From Ceratothoa steindachneri (lineage: Eukaryota; Arthropoda; Malacostraca; Isopoda; Cymothoidae): a DNA stretch of 64,000 bases. Position 1 is the first letter of the stretch. Each line of letters opens with the position of its first letter. The position numbers and the translations under genes were made by a program. The notes under the pieces are model-generated. The model was not told the DNA's origin, searched no databases, and saw nothing but the letters and a program-made list of their open reading frames with translations. Where the stretch lies: the NCBI GenBank assembly GCA_963969495.1, contig OZ018328.1, positions 1,054,001 to 1,118,000 on the forward strand, in the 5' to 3' direction. Shown piece by piece: positions 33,346-44,517 of the stretch.

Positions 33346-36300
33346 AATGATATTTGAACGAAAGGGAGCCCTCAGTAAGGGTGATCTGGATTTCGGGGTT
33401 GCAAAGCTCCCGGAATTCAAGATTGTCCTGAAGGAGGACTCCCCAATCTATCAGCGGCCGAGGCATTTCCCACGTCCAGTTGCTGATGAGATTGAGGAGC
33501 AGTGTTTGGAATTGGAGCAATTGGGAGTGATTGAAGAGAGTGAGAGTGCATGGAATAGTCCAATTGTGCCTGTACATAAGCCGGATGGAAGATTGCGTCT
33601 GTGTGTGGATTATCCAAAGGTGAATGAAAGGACTGTGAAAGAAAGGTTTCCGATGTGTGTGGTATCTGAGTGTGTATATAGTATGCATGGGATGGAGTGG
33701 TTTACAAACTTGGATCTGGTACGGGGGTATTACCAGATGCCTATTGCTGAGGAGAGCCGGCCGGTAACTGCCTTCTCCTCCACAAAGAGGCATTACCAGT
33801 TCCGGAACCTCAGCTTCGGGTTGGCTAATGCTCCCGGAGCCTTCCAGCGGGCAATGAATGTTGTGTTGAGTAAGTTTGCGAGTAAGAATGTGATTGCATT
33901 TATAGATGATATGTTGATTATGACTGAGACTTTTGAGGAGGATATGAGATTGGTGAATGATGTGTTGAGAACATTGGAGAGTGTTGGTGTGAAGGTGAAA
34001 GTGGCGAAGTGTGAATGGTTTGCGAAAGAAGTGGAATTCCTTGGGCATATGGTGAGTGAGAATGGGTTGCGAAAATCACCGAAGTATGTTGAGAAGGTGC
34101 GAATGTTTCCTAAACCGGTGACTGTGAAGCAACTGAAGTCGTTTTTGGGTTTGATTGAGTTCCAGCGAAAGTTTATACGTGATTGTTCTGGTGTGAGTAA
34201 GCCTCTGACTGAGTGGATGGGCAAGAAAGGTAGTACGGTTGTCAAGTGGAATGATAAGATGAATGAGGCGTATGAGAGACTGAAAGAGGCAGCGGCTGAA
34301 GATGTTGAATTGGCGTACCCAGATTATAGTGTAAATGCTAAAATGCTTGAATTGTATACAGATGCAAGTGGGTATTGTATGGGAAGTTTTCTGATGCAAG
34401 AGCAGCGTTTGAATGGAGAGAATGTCAGGCGAATAATTGGGTATGTATCCAAGGCTATGAATGTTGCAGAACGAAAGTATTCGACTGTGGAACGAGAGTT
34501 GGCTGCGAAAAGATATTGTTTGAAAGTGTTGCGTCCGTTTTTGTATGGTGTGAGGTTTGTGATAAAAACCGATCATCAACCTCTTGTGTATCTGCAGCGT
34601 ATGAAGTGGGCTGATAGTAGGATTGCAAGGACTTTGGAAGATTTGAGTGACTTTGACTATGTGATTGAGTATGTGCCTGGTGAACGGAATGGAGTGGCTG
34701 ATTTGATGTCAAGGTATCCTGGTACGAATGATGAAAATGTGTGTGGAGTGAGTGATCCTGAGTATTTGCCGAAAGGGATTATGAATGGAAAAGAGAGTAA
34801 GGGTGGTGGTGATTCCTTGTTTGAGAGTGTATGGAATGGTTTGCAAGATTTGAAGAGTGATGTAGTAGACGTGAGAGTGCCCGATATTGTGGGTGATTTA
34901 AGGAAGGAGGTAATGAATGAAGTGTGTAGGAAACCTGAAAGCATTGGTATGGCAAAGGTGCGGAACTTCATGAAAGAATTGAGAGCGATGTGTATGCAAG
35001 GGGTCCGGCCATTTCAGGAAGTGTTGATTGTAGTGAGTCGTTTGTATGGAGTGATTGTTTATGTGCACTTTGGTGGTGAGAGGCCGATTGTGTACAAGGA
35101 TGAGAAGATGAAGGGTTTAAATCCTAATGTGGTACATCTGCAATGTTTGAGCAGTGTGCACTACAATTGGGTGATTGAAAAGTGTTCATATATAAAAGAG
35201 AAGAATGATTGTCTGGATGAAGATGAGCGTCGTGTGGTGAGTGATGATATGGGAGTTAATGACAGTGTGGATATTAGTGGTGATGTTGGTGTGCTTGTTC
35301 CTTCTGTGTATTGCGAACATGGTGGACCTGATATGATGGAAGCGAGAGTGAAAGTTGGTGAAAGGTTTTTCTGTGGTTTGATTGATACTGGAGCGCAAGT
35401 GTCTTTAGTGAATGAGAATATTCTGAGTAAGTATGAAGAGTTTAGATGTTGCGAGCATAAACCTGTGAAGTTACGGATAAGTGGATTAGGGAATGGCATG
35501 ATAGTGGCATGGGAACAGGTTAGTCTGAAAGTGAGTTTGGGTAATGGTGTGAATGTGAAGCATGACTTTGTGATTCTGAAAGATGAGCAAATGCCGTGTT
35601 GTTTCTTGCTTGGTGTAGACTTTATGAGATTGAATGATTTGTCTTTGGATGCTGATAAGGATCGTCTTATGAAAGGTGAATGTGAGGTGATGAAGTTGAA
35701 TGAGTGTGCGAAGAATGTTGTCAAATTTTGTGGCATGATTGAGTTGGTCATGGATGATGATATTCTAGAGATGCAAGAGATGTGTCTTTTTGTTAGTGAG
35801 TTGAAGAAGTGTGTAATGATGCGTGTTGATTTGAATGAATGGCCAGAGTGTTTAAGTGATTTTAAAAGGTATGCTAAGGATTTTGTTGTTTGTATGGATG
35901 TTGTATATTTTGTGAGGCATGTGAAGGGTGGTGATGATATGTATGTACCTGTGATGTCCTTAGTTGGTATGATTGGTCTGGTGAAGGTTGTGCATGATAA
36001 TTATGGGCATATGGGTAAGTTTAAGCTGTGGGAGTATATGAAGGAACGTGTGTTCCATCCGTTTCTGAGAACTGTTGTGAATGATATTGCAACTACGTGT
36101 GAAAGGTGTCAGAAGCGAAAGGTGCAAGGTGTGCAAGTGAAACCACCGATGTTGAAAGTTGATGCGAAAGAACCGTTTGAATTGGTAGTGATTGATTGTG
36201 TGTCTTTGCCGCGTACGAGTGCTGGGAATGTTGGTATGGTTGTGATGGTTGATCATAAAAGTAAGTTTGTGTATGCAGCACCTATGGCAGATAAAAGGAG

Positions 36301-37711
36301 TGTGACTGTTGCGCGTGTGGTTGAGCAGTTGTTTTTTCCTATGCGTGTATGGAAGCTTAGAAGATGTCTGAGTGATAATGGGCCTGAATTTGTAGGAGAA
36401 GTGTTTGAGCAAATGTTGAGAGAGAATGGTGTGGAGCATGTGAGAACAACTCCGTATGTACCGTCTTCAAATGGATTGGCTGAACGTACTATAAGAACCT
36501 TGCGTGAGATGTTGAGAATGATGAGTACGACAGTGAATGACTGGGATGTGTGTCTGGGGAGAGTGTTGTGGGCGTATAATTCAACTGTGCATAGCGCAAC
36601 TGGAATGTCCCCATGTCAGTTTGTGATGAATTTTGAAAGGCGAGTGAAAGATAGGTTTCGTTTGAGTGAAAGTGAGCAGAGTGTATGGCGTGAGGCACAT
36701 GAAAGGTTCCGTTCATTTGAATTAGGTGCAAAAGTATTGAAGGTGAAAGAAGTGAAGGGTAGGTTGAATGTGTCAAAGATGAGTGATAAGTTTGATGGAC
36801 CTTATAGAGTTGAGAGAGTTTGGGAAAATGGGGTGACATATGTTTTGGAGAGTTTGAATGACGGTATGACTGAGAGAGTGCGGGCTCATCAGAGTCAGTT
36901 AAGGAGATGGAGAGAACCTCCTGACTACCTGGTGAGTCATCCAGTGTATGAACTGTGTAGAAAGAGAGGTAAAGTGCATGATGATGAGATTGAATGTGAT
37001 AGTATGGATCTGTCTGGGAAAGAGCTAGTCTTAGTCTCAAGGAGTAGAAAGCGTACAAAGAAGAGTGAAAGGAAGAATGAAAGTAAGTCCGAGCAGAGTC
37101 TTTCTGGTATGGGGGATCTTGAAATGGAGATTGAGTTTTTGCGTAAACAGGTAAGTGATTTGGCTGGTATAAGTAGACGAGTGAGTGAGCTGCCTGCGCC
37201 TGATTTTTCTGGTTTTGGGAACAGTATGAATGATAGTGTGTTTGGGCAGAATGAACCTAGTGTGGCTGATTTTTCGGGTTTTACGAATGGTAACAGTAGG
37301 GGCGAATTTGATGTAGTGAACGATAAAGTGGCTGATTTTTCAGGTTTCTGGTGGGAACCAGTCGAAGGAGTTTCTGGTATGCCTGTTGAGAATACGGGGG
37401 ATGTGACTGACCTGTCTGTTTCGCAAGAGTGTACCTTGAATTGGATGAGAGCTGTGAGTGAGGAGCTGATGAATGGGGGTATGAAGAGTGAAGGTTCTGA
37501 ATGGAAGAGTATGAAAGAATTCTGTCGTGAGATGGGGGAACTGGTAATGAGGGCTAAGAGTATGGTTGACGAGATGATTAATAGTGATGATGAGACTGAC
37601 AGGAAGACTGATGAACAACCCCTACTGATTGCTACGCGTAGCCAGGGACCAGTAGACGAGTGTGAATGGGTGCAGAAGGATGTGATTGAGTATAAAAGGT
37701 ACTGTGAGTAA
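33326..37711 (+). CDS. Gypsy-1 pol: RT, RNase H, OTU-like, protease 2, integrase, C-terminal extension
   Basis: This uninterrupted frame has 1,461 codons. RT covers residues about 30-240 with LDLVRGYYQMPI, SFGLANAPGAFQ and FIDDMLIM (about 191). RNase H covers about 340-465 (LYTDASG, STVERELAA, TDHQPL). An OTU-like domain follows (about 490-615; GGGDSLFESV with Ser where Cys is expected, and HYNWV). A second retropepsin lies at about 675-785 (LIDTGAQVSLV, FLLGVDFMRLN). Then come the HHCC finger (about 890-930), integrase DD35E (VIDCV, LSDNGPEF, GLAERT), the GPY module, and about 250 extra residues with a coiled coil and three DFSGF motifs. Usual gypsy Pol has one protease and no OTU-like module. 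No env follows. Confidence 0.93.
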   Translation: MKGRMCRMIFERKGALSKGDLDFGVAKLPEFKIVLKEDSPIYQRPRHFPRPVADEIEEQCLELEQLGVIEESESAWNSPIVPVHKPDGRLRLCVDYPKVNERTVKERFPMCVVSECVYSMHGMEWFTNLDLVRGYYQMPIAEESRPVTAFSSTKRHYQFRNLSFGLANAPGAFQRAMNVVLSKFASKNVIAFIDDMLIMTETFEEDMRLVNDVLRTLESVGVKVKVAKCEWFAKEVEFLGHMVSENGLRKSPKYVEKVRMFPKPVTVKQLKSFLGLIEFQRKFIRDCSGVSKPLTEWMGKKGSTVVKWNDKMNEAYERLKEAAAEDVELAYPDYSVNAKMLELYTDASGYCMGSFLMQEQRLNGENVRRIIGYVSKAMNVAERKYSTVERELAAKRYCLKVLRPFLYGVRFVIKTDHQPLVYLQRMKWADSRIARTLEDLSDFDYVIEYVPGERNGVADLMSRYPGTNDENVCGVSDPEYLPKGIMNGKESKGGGDSLFESVWNGLQDLKSDVVDVRVPDIVGDLRKEVMNEVCRKPESIGMAKVRNFMKELRAMCMQGVRPFQEVLIVVSRLYGVIVYVHFGGERPIVYKDEKMKGLNPNVVHLQCLSSVHYNWVIEKCSYIKEKNDCLDEDERRVVSDDMGVNDSVDISGDVGVLVPSVYCEHGGPDMMEARVKVGERFFCGLIDTGAQVSLVNENILSKYEEFRCCEHKPVKLRISGLGNGMIVAWEQVSLKVSLGNGVNVKHDFVILKDEQMPCCFLLGVDFMRLNDLSLDADKDRLMKGECEVMKLNECAKNVVKFCGMIELVMDDDILEMQEMCLFVSELKKCVMMRVDLNEWPECLSDFKRYAKDFVVCMDVVYFVRHVKGGDDMYVPVMSLVGMIGLVKVVHDNYGHMGKFKLWEYMKERVFHPFLRTVVNDIATTCERCQKRKVQGVQVKPPMLKVDAKEPFELVVIDCVSLPRTSAGNVGMVVMVDHKSKFVYAAPMADKRSVTVARVVEQLFFPMRVWKLRRCLSDNGPEFVGEVFEQMLRENGVEHVRTTPYVPSSNGLAERTIRTLREMLRMMSTTVNDWDVCLGRVLWAYNSTVHSATGMSPCQFVMNFERRVKDRFRLSESEQSVWREAHERFRSFELGAKVLKVKEVKGRLNVSKMSDKFDGPYRVERVWENGVTYVLESLNDGMTERVRAHQSQLRRWREPPDYLVSHPVYELCRKRGKVHDDEIECDSMDLSGKELVLVSRSRKRTKKSERKNESKSEQSLSGMGDLEMEIEFLRKQVSDLAGISRRVSELPAPDFSGFGNSMNDSVFGQNEPSVADFSGFTNGNSRGEFDVVNDKVADFSGFWWEPVEGVSGMPVENTGDVTDLSVSQECTLNWMRAVSEELMNGGMKSEGSEWKSMKEFCREMGELVMRAKSMVDEMINSDDETDRKTDEQPLLIATRSQGPVDECEWVQKDVIEYKRYCE

Positions 37712-37752
37712 GGATTGAGAGTGTATTGTGAGTGACTGTGGTCGAATGGCTT

Positions 37753-37765
37753 AAGGAAGGAGGGG
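37753..37765 (+). promoter_or_regulatory. Gypsy-1 polypurine tract
   Basis: AAGGAAGGAGGGG directly precedes the 3' LTR and would prime plus-strand synthesis. The same tract precedes the Gypsy-2 3' LTR. Confidence 0.88.
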
Positions 37766-38659
<894 letters not shown>

Positions 38660-38663
38660 ATGT
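38660..38663. repeat. Gypsy-1 target-site duplication, right (ATGT)
   Basis: Matches 29702-29705. LINE-B resumes here. Confidence 0.85.
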
Positions 38664-40297
38664 TACCCTTGGCCAACATGCTGCCATCAGTGAGCGAATA
38701 ACGAGGAAGCGTTTAAGGCCAGCGGACTCGAAAACACCAGGTAACCTTTGAATGAGGGGCTCCGATGTTATCGAGGCTCAGCCCTGCGCACTTTTCATCT
38801 TAGTCTGACTCCGCACCCAGGGGGGCAGAGGGGCCGGATGTGCCGATCTTGGCTTAGGCCTTATAGAAGTGGGAGCAGACCCATCTGTCTCCGCAGCCCT
38901 TGCGGATGGAGAGGAGCCCCGAGTCTTCTTAGTCTTTTTCCTATTTTTTTTCTTTTTAGAAGAAGAGGGCGGGGAATAAACCCGCTTCTTTCCTCCGCCG
39001 GCAGGAGCCCCCAGGCCAGATGGACCTCAACCAGGTCCTTCTCTGAGATGGAGAAGGTCCTGGCAGTCGCGGGGGCACCGGTCGGAGGAGATCCATCCCC
39101 TCCTTGTACTGTCTTGAAAACCCAGGCCGTTTGAGGAGGACCTTGCATAGGGGCGGATTCGGGTTCGGTACTTGGTGCCAAGCCCGAATTCGCTCCCATG
39201 GAAGGCCCTACCATCTGAGGCTGGGTTGTCTCAAGGACCATGTCTATCTCAGGGGGGGCCTCCAGTTGGCCATCCCCCTCAAGGACATCGCAGGTCCCGT
39301 TGGCAGCGTTGTCAGAAGTCACGTCTGGGGAGGCACAGGCCTTGACCCCGGCAAGGTTCAATATTCTTGCCAGCAGGTCTTTTGAGAAAAGCGATCGAAG
39401 GTGCCTGGCTTTCCTCGCCACCTTAGGGCGGTTTGCTCTACCAAGCCGCTTCAATGGGGAACAGTCGGCTATGGGCTGCCTGCTGGCTTTCTTGTCAGTC
39501 CCCTTGGAAACAAAGGGGGATACTGCGGCTGGGAAGAGGTAGGTGCCCGAAAACACCTCCAGAGAAGGGGGTGAAGGAGAGTCCCCTACACCTGTAGGCG
39601 AAGGAGAGGAGTAAGCCTTCTCTCCGGTTAGAGAAATTTGGAGGGTCCCCTGCGCAAGCAGAGGGGGAGGAAAACCTCCATTTTTTCTGTGGAGCTGCCC
39701 GAGGGTGGCTCCGACGATGGAACAAGAGAAATTAAGGGGAGATTTTTTATTTCTTCATCATTGGGCACGGTGACCCTAAATTTTTCACGGGATGCATACG
39801 CTCATCACCCCTCGCAGTAGCCCGCCCTACGAGGGGTGCGTAGAGGCCTAGGCAGAGCCAGGTGCCGCCATTCAGGACCACTCCTCCCGCCTGGTGGCCT
39901 GGCAGTCCCTCGGCATGGCGGCTCCACCTTGGACACGGCGTAAAAAGAAATAGATCGTAAAGTGAGAAGGAAAGAGAATGTGAGGAAGGTATGGGTAGGG
40001 ATGAAGCAGGTTGTTAAAAACACACCACCCCAGAGCGGTGCTCAGGGGTGAGGGAACATTGTCCTCTCCCTCCTCAGCCCCAATCCGGGAAGTTGGCTGA
40101 AAAGGTCAGCATCTACCCTGTGAAATTAGAGGCTGACCAAAGAAAATTGTGGGAGAGGTTGTATGAAAAGCAACGAAGTAGGGGAGAAATACAGGCTGTC
40201 TGAAAGAAGGAGAAGAGGCTAAGCTAGGGTCGGACGGGGTGCTGAGTCTCATCAGCACAGCGGCCAGGATGGCAAATCAGCGCGCCCCTTACGGGCT
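38664..40297 (-). mobile_element. LINE-B, 5' half
   Basis: ORF1 N-terminal region (39556-38861, with KDLLARILNLAGVKAC and FSISEKDL) and the 5' region, ending at CGCGCCCCTTACGGG near 40297 exactly like LINE-A. The stretch downstream of KDLVEVHL is frameshifted. This continues the copy at 27752-29701. Confidence 0.85.
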
Positions 40298-42046
40298 GGT
40301 GCCGGCATAGCCACTTTATGTGTACTGGAGAAAGGTGAGCAGAGTTGATTGGACAGCACACCCCATACCTAGTACTTGACCTAGCCAGTGGGCTTTCAGG
40401 CCTCACAGCCATTACGGGTTTCAGGGTACACACTGCCACTTGGATAAGGCTGATAAGTAGACAAAAGTTTGATGGTCAGCTAGAACCACTGTGGATAGGA
40501 GAGCAGGTGTGGAAAGGGTTAGGTTCACTGACAAGTAAGGTTAGTGATCATCAATTATTATCATACCCTGGTGCTAGGTGATCTAACGATTACATACAGT
40601 CCACCAAGGCACCATGGTTACTGCCCTAAACTCTGTACAGGTGGAAATACTACTCCTGGTGCAAAGGGTGGGGAGAAAACGAGTGGAGAGCCATAATAAT
40701 AAATAATACCTATATTAACTAATATTAATAACATAATACTAATCATAAATAATTATAATACATAATAATAAACAATAGTATATCAAAATAAATACTAATA
40801 TAAAATCAAACTAAATAATAAAATTAATAGTACTGAATAGTAATAATACAAATCATAATAATTATAATACATGACAATATATCATATGCAAATAATAAAT
40901 AATATAAAATCATACTAAATGATAATAATAATGCTAATAACTAATAATAATACTAATAAAGAGTGCTGAGTGAAGGTGAGGGAAAAGTGCACCAACACTT
41001 TTCAGGCCCCATCAGAGATTCAAGTTAATCCAGTGACAGGACCTCCCTAATCTGCACTCAGGCCGGCAGAACATGCAACTCCTCCATATACCTGTGTAAC
41101 AAGTTACACAAGGGAAAGCAGCCTCACCTGTAGATGGAGGAGAGGGAGGAAGCCGCCTCACCACTACAAGAAGATTGAGAATCCCCCTAACAATATCCTA
41201 CACCAGATACAGAATCATTCTGTTAGAACTAATACCAGTCCAGTCCACATTACTCTAACAGAACAATCACTAAATAAACATCACCCTATCTCCAACAAGC
41301 ACCAGGACAATGGATCAGGTATCGGGAAACACAGGCCATATCACCAAGAAGAGGTAAATTCATGATAATTAAACAGTTCTTCATAGAATGATGACCATTA
41401 TTTTTACATAGGGAAAGATAAGTTGCCTTTAATAATGAAATGAATCTCAAAGGTCAGAACTAAAACTGCTCACATCCATGGTATTATTTCCTGATTGCAA
41501 TCAGGGCTCAAAAATCAACTTCTTTAAGACTTGCTTTAGGAAAATCATGAATATACAATTATTATTCACAAGTATAAAGGAAGATCAAGGTAAGAATTAT
41601 AATCTGTTCAGTGAACATGTCTCACCAAAATCACATGTTGGAATAAATAAGGTTGCTAAACCAGTATTCAGCCAAATCTTTCACATTTTTCATTCTCATG
41701 CACATCAAGAAACATATTTTCATTGAAAGATGAATAAAAAGTGTGCAGGATGACTAAGAAACATTTACTAATTATCAATACAATTTAATTCCTTCTCCAG
41801 TGTTCTGAACAATGCCTGGGATAAGGCTAAATTTAGGTAGTGAAAATATACTGGAGTAAGGGCAAGTTTTTAGTCAGAATTTGATGCAAACTCTACAAGT
41901 TTGGACTATACAAATGAGTTATGGCGAAGGTAGCTAGCCTGGTAGGCCTATATTTTTACGGTACTGTAAGTCTTCCTCCAAATTTCTAAATATTTTCCAT
42001 ACAATAAAATCTAGTATTAAAAATTAAAATTAAACAAATTACCTAC
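40298..42046. other. Presumed intron sequence, low-complexity A/T-rich in part
   Basis: No gene is seen. Positions 40685-40960 are an imperfect AAT/ATA-rich repeat. A small palindrome GTGTAACAAGTTACAC lies near 41094. The plus-strand frame at 41478-41726 has no recognisable content. Confidence 0.55.
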
Positions 42047-42205
42047 CTTTTCTTCAAGGCAATTTTGTATGCTTGTTTCAGTAGAAGCAAATCTCTTTTC
42101 TTCTTGGGAATTTAGTCTTTCTTCCTTTTCATCAGCGTAAGGACTAGGATCTTCCATAAATTCTTCTCCAATCTCATCTTTCACTAAAATCTCTCCAAAC
42201 CAATC
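42047..42205 (-). CDS. Internal exon, probably of the zinc-finger gene
   Basis: The minus strand shows a polypyrimidine acceptor (TTGTCTTTACTTTAG), 53 open codons (first residues DWFGEILVKDEIGEEF, acidic overall) and the donor GTAGGTAAT. The other two frames have stops. Both ends are phase 0, as is the acceptor of the zinc-finger exon at 27489, so splicing would keep the frame. Acidic N-terminal parts before finger arrays are common. No start exon was found upstream; it may lie beyond the LINE and gypsy insertions. It could instead belong to another gene. Confidence 0.6.
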
Positions 42206-43036
42206 CTAAAGTAAAGACAAATTTATTATGATTTGAGTAACAACATAATTTAATGGATGAGAGAAGCCATAAGGGATTATCAGAGGTCATCTGAGTCAGC
42301 CAAAACCTATAAAATGCATCCACAAGATTGTGCCAAAAACCAGAAAAAAAACAATACACATATCAATAATATAATATATACACACAAAGTGATATTACAT
42401 TACAAAAGTACCCAAGGACTATTTGATTGTAACCAACATTTTGGTTTAGATACAAAGTAAGGGAAAAAATAAAGCACAAAAGAGCTTACTAAAAATATTC
42501 ATATGAAGCAAGTTCAAGTTAATGGCCCTGATAGTCATTCTCCCCCAGCCCCTAAATGGCTAGAAAGTACAATTAGCATATGCATACATATTTTACACAT
42601 TTTTACTTTGCCAAATTTTATCACTTTGCATATCTTTTCAAAAAGGTTCTCAGATGCCTTTATGTATATTTGTCTATTTCTGTATGAGACATCTTAAAAA
42701 GATTAATGCTTGATTTTAATGTTTTTTTAGTTGATTATATTTGGAGGCAGATCCAAGTCTGGATCAATGCAAAGTAGGTCATTTTCTGAATTTTTTTGCC
42801 AATATCATAAATACTAGGATATTCTAAAATTTGAAAAAATAAACAGAAAACAAAGAACAAAAAAACAATAAGGAAGTAAGTATGTTTGACATTGGGGAAG
42901 ATCCGCTTCCGCAGAAACATGTGACCTACAAAAAAGTCAAATAAAATGGAGGAGGAAGTCAGATAGTCAAAAAGTCTGTCTACACAAACCCATCTTGAGT
43001 ATATGGGAGAAGCACTAGCAACCAGCTCATCACAAT
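42206..43036. other. AT-rich sequence without a recognised gene
   Basis: A minus-strand acceptor-like TTTTTTGTAG near 42930 precedes a short open stretch with no matching donor. Nothing else is supported. Confidence 0.5.
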
Positions 43037-44517
43037 ACTACAATAGGTAATGTGCGTGAAGATCACCTAGACTGGGACATTCAACAAGAATGTGCCAAAC
43101 AGTCTGGGGGACAAAACATTAGTTACAATAAAGTGCAGGCAAGCAATCCATTAAATGGTAGTGTGTGTCGTGTCTGACCAATTCGAAGATGACAGAAGTG
43201 ACCTGAAGCCTTTGTGGCAAAGGGGAGGAGATAGGTCCATGGGAGCAGTTGTGATAAAATGGCATGCAACTTTCACTCAGCTGACTCCCATCTTCTTTGC
43301 CAAGTAGCCTGGAGGGCTGCCCCAATTCCTGCCATGTAGTCGGTGTGATGAAGAGCCAAACACTGCTCTGGTTGACTCTTTGGTACCCTCATTACCCAAG
43401 ATTCCTACATGTCTAGGAATCCAGGCAAACAAGGCAACGCCACCTTTGAGGACTCATTGGAGGCGGTTGGGCTCACTATGCAAGTCATTTACTCCCTCCA
43501 TCTCAAAATCTTAGGTGGCAGGGATCCCTCCTTTGGAGGATCCACCTTTCCCTCGAGCCACTCAATCCAGCCTTGGGAGGGGGTGTAAGATCCAAACCTC
43601 CTTTGGTGCTGTTCTTTTAGGGGTCAGCTTTAGGAAGCCTGGAAGACAGTCTCACAACAACCTTCAGGGGTGTTTCCTCCTGTGAGTCTAATGACTCGGT
43701 GGAGACCCAAACCCATTTTGCCTTACAGGGCAGGGTCTGTCTGGGAAAGGAGGCCTGGTTTAGTCAATGCTGTGAGAGAACCCTTTGTGCCCACAGAAGG
43801 GTTCCAAATGGACTTGAAAATGATCATGCTTGTAGTCCTGGAGGCACCCAAGAGCAGATTGTGCCTTTTTAAAGATTGAGGCACGAGACATCCTAGGCAG
43901 TGTTGGGCGTAGCAGGATCAAATCATTAGCCTACGGAAATGAAAGAGAATAGATAGCCTGAACAACCAAGCTTTCCTTCTTTAGGAGATGCCACATTGCT
44001 TTGGAGAAGCAGGGGGTGGCTCTCTGTAATTGATAAAATTGGATATACACAAAGAGAATTATTGCGTATGGCCATGGAGCAACTTACACAGATCTCAGGT
44101 AAATCTGTCTTTGAATGTCTAAATGAGTGATTCATAAGACCTAAGCAGTGACAGTAGTAGCATGGTCTTTTGCAGTCTCCTTCTTTTCTTATGTGTTCTT
44201 ATCTCCATGGAAATGGCACAAATGCCTTCATGCAGTAGTGATACTAACTGGCATACACTGACTCCAGGGGCCTGCCACAGTCAAACGAAATGAGTGTAGG
44301 GATAGGGCTAGAGGCCACTCCCTATTTTCGTCAATAGAGTAGTCCAAATTTTTCTTTGCTGCATAGACCACTCCTTTCACGAAGTTCATGGTAGTGCTAT
44401 GTCATACTAACCACCGTGCCATTAAGTGTCCAAAGGGCACTAATCATGGCCGCTTCGGAGGGATCAGATAAATTTGCCAGAAGACTCCCATCACATTCGG
44501 CTCTCTACCAATCCTGC
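43037..44517 (-). mobile_element. LINE-E1, old deleted copy of the LINE-A family
   Basis: 43037-43440 matches the ORF2 C-terminal region of LINE-A. At about 43440 the match jumps to ORF1 (equivalent of 20235 in LINE-A) and continues to about 44515. About 3.3 kb are missing internally. Stops are frequent and many CG positions have become TG or CA, so the copy is old. Confidence 0.75.
44163..44202 (+). mobile_element. 40-bp CR1/L2-like tail insertion
   Basis: TGGTCTTTTGCAGTCTCC to GTGTTCTTAT interrupts the ORF1 region of LINE-E1 between sequence matching GTAGCA and CCTCCATGG-like flanks. It is nearly identical to 8271-8317 and 60721-60758. Confidence 0.65.

Noticed and set aside
37712..37765. 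Possible env gene downstream of pol
   Set aside because: Only about 50 bp lie between the pol stop and the 3' LTR, so there is no room for an envelope gene and the element is not an obvious errantivirus.
41478..41726. Plus-strand frame of 82 codons
   Set aside because: No recognisable domain, no splice context, and composition like the surrounding intron-like sequence.
42735..42940. Candidate exon on the minus strand behind TTTTTTGTAG
   Set aside because: No donor follows at a sensible distance and the frame is short and hydrophobic without similarity.
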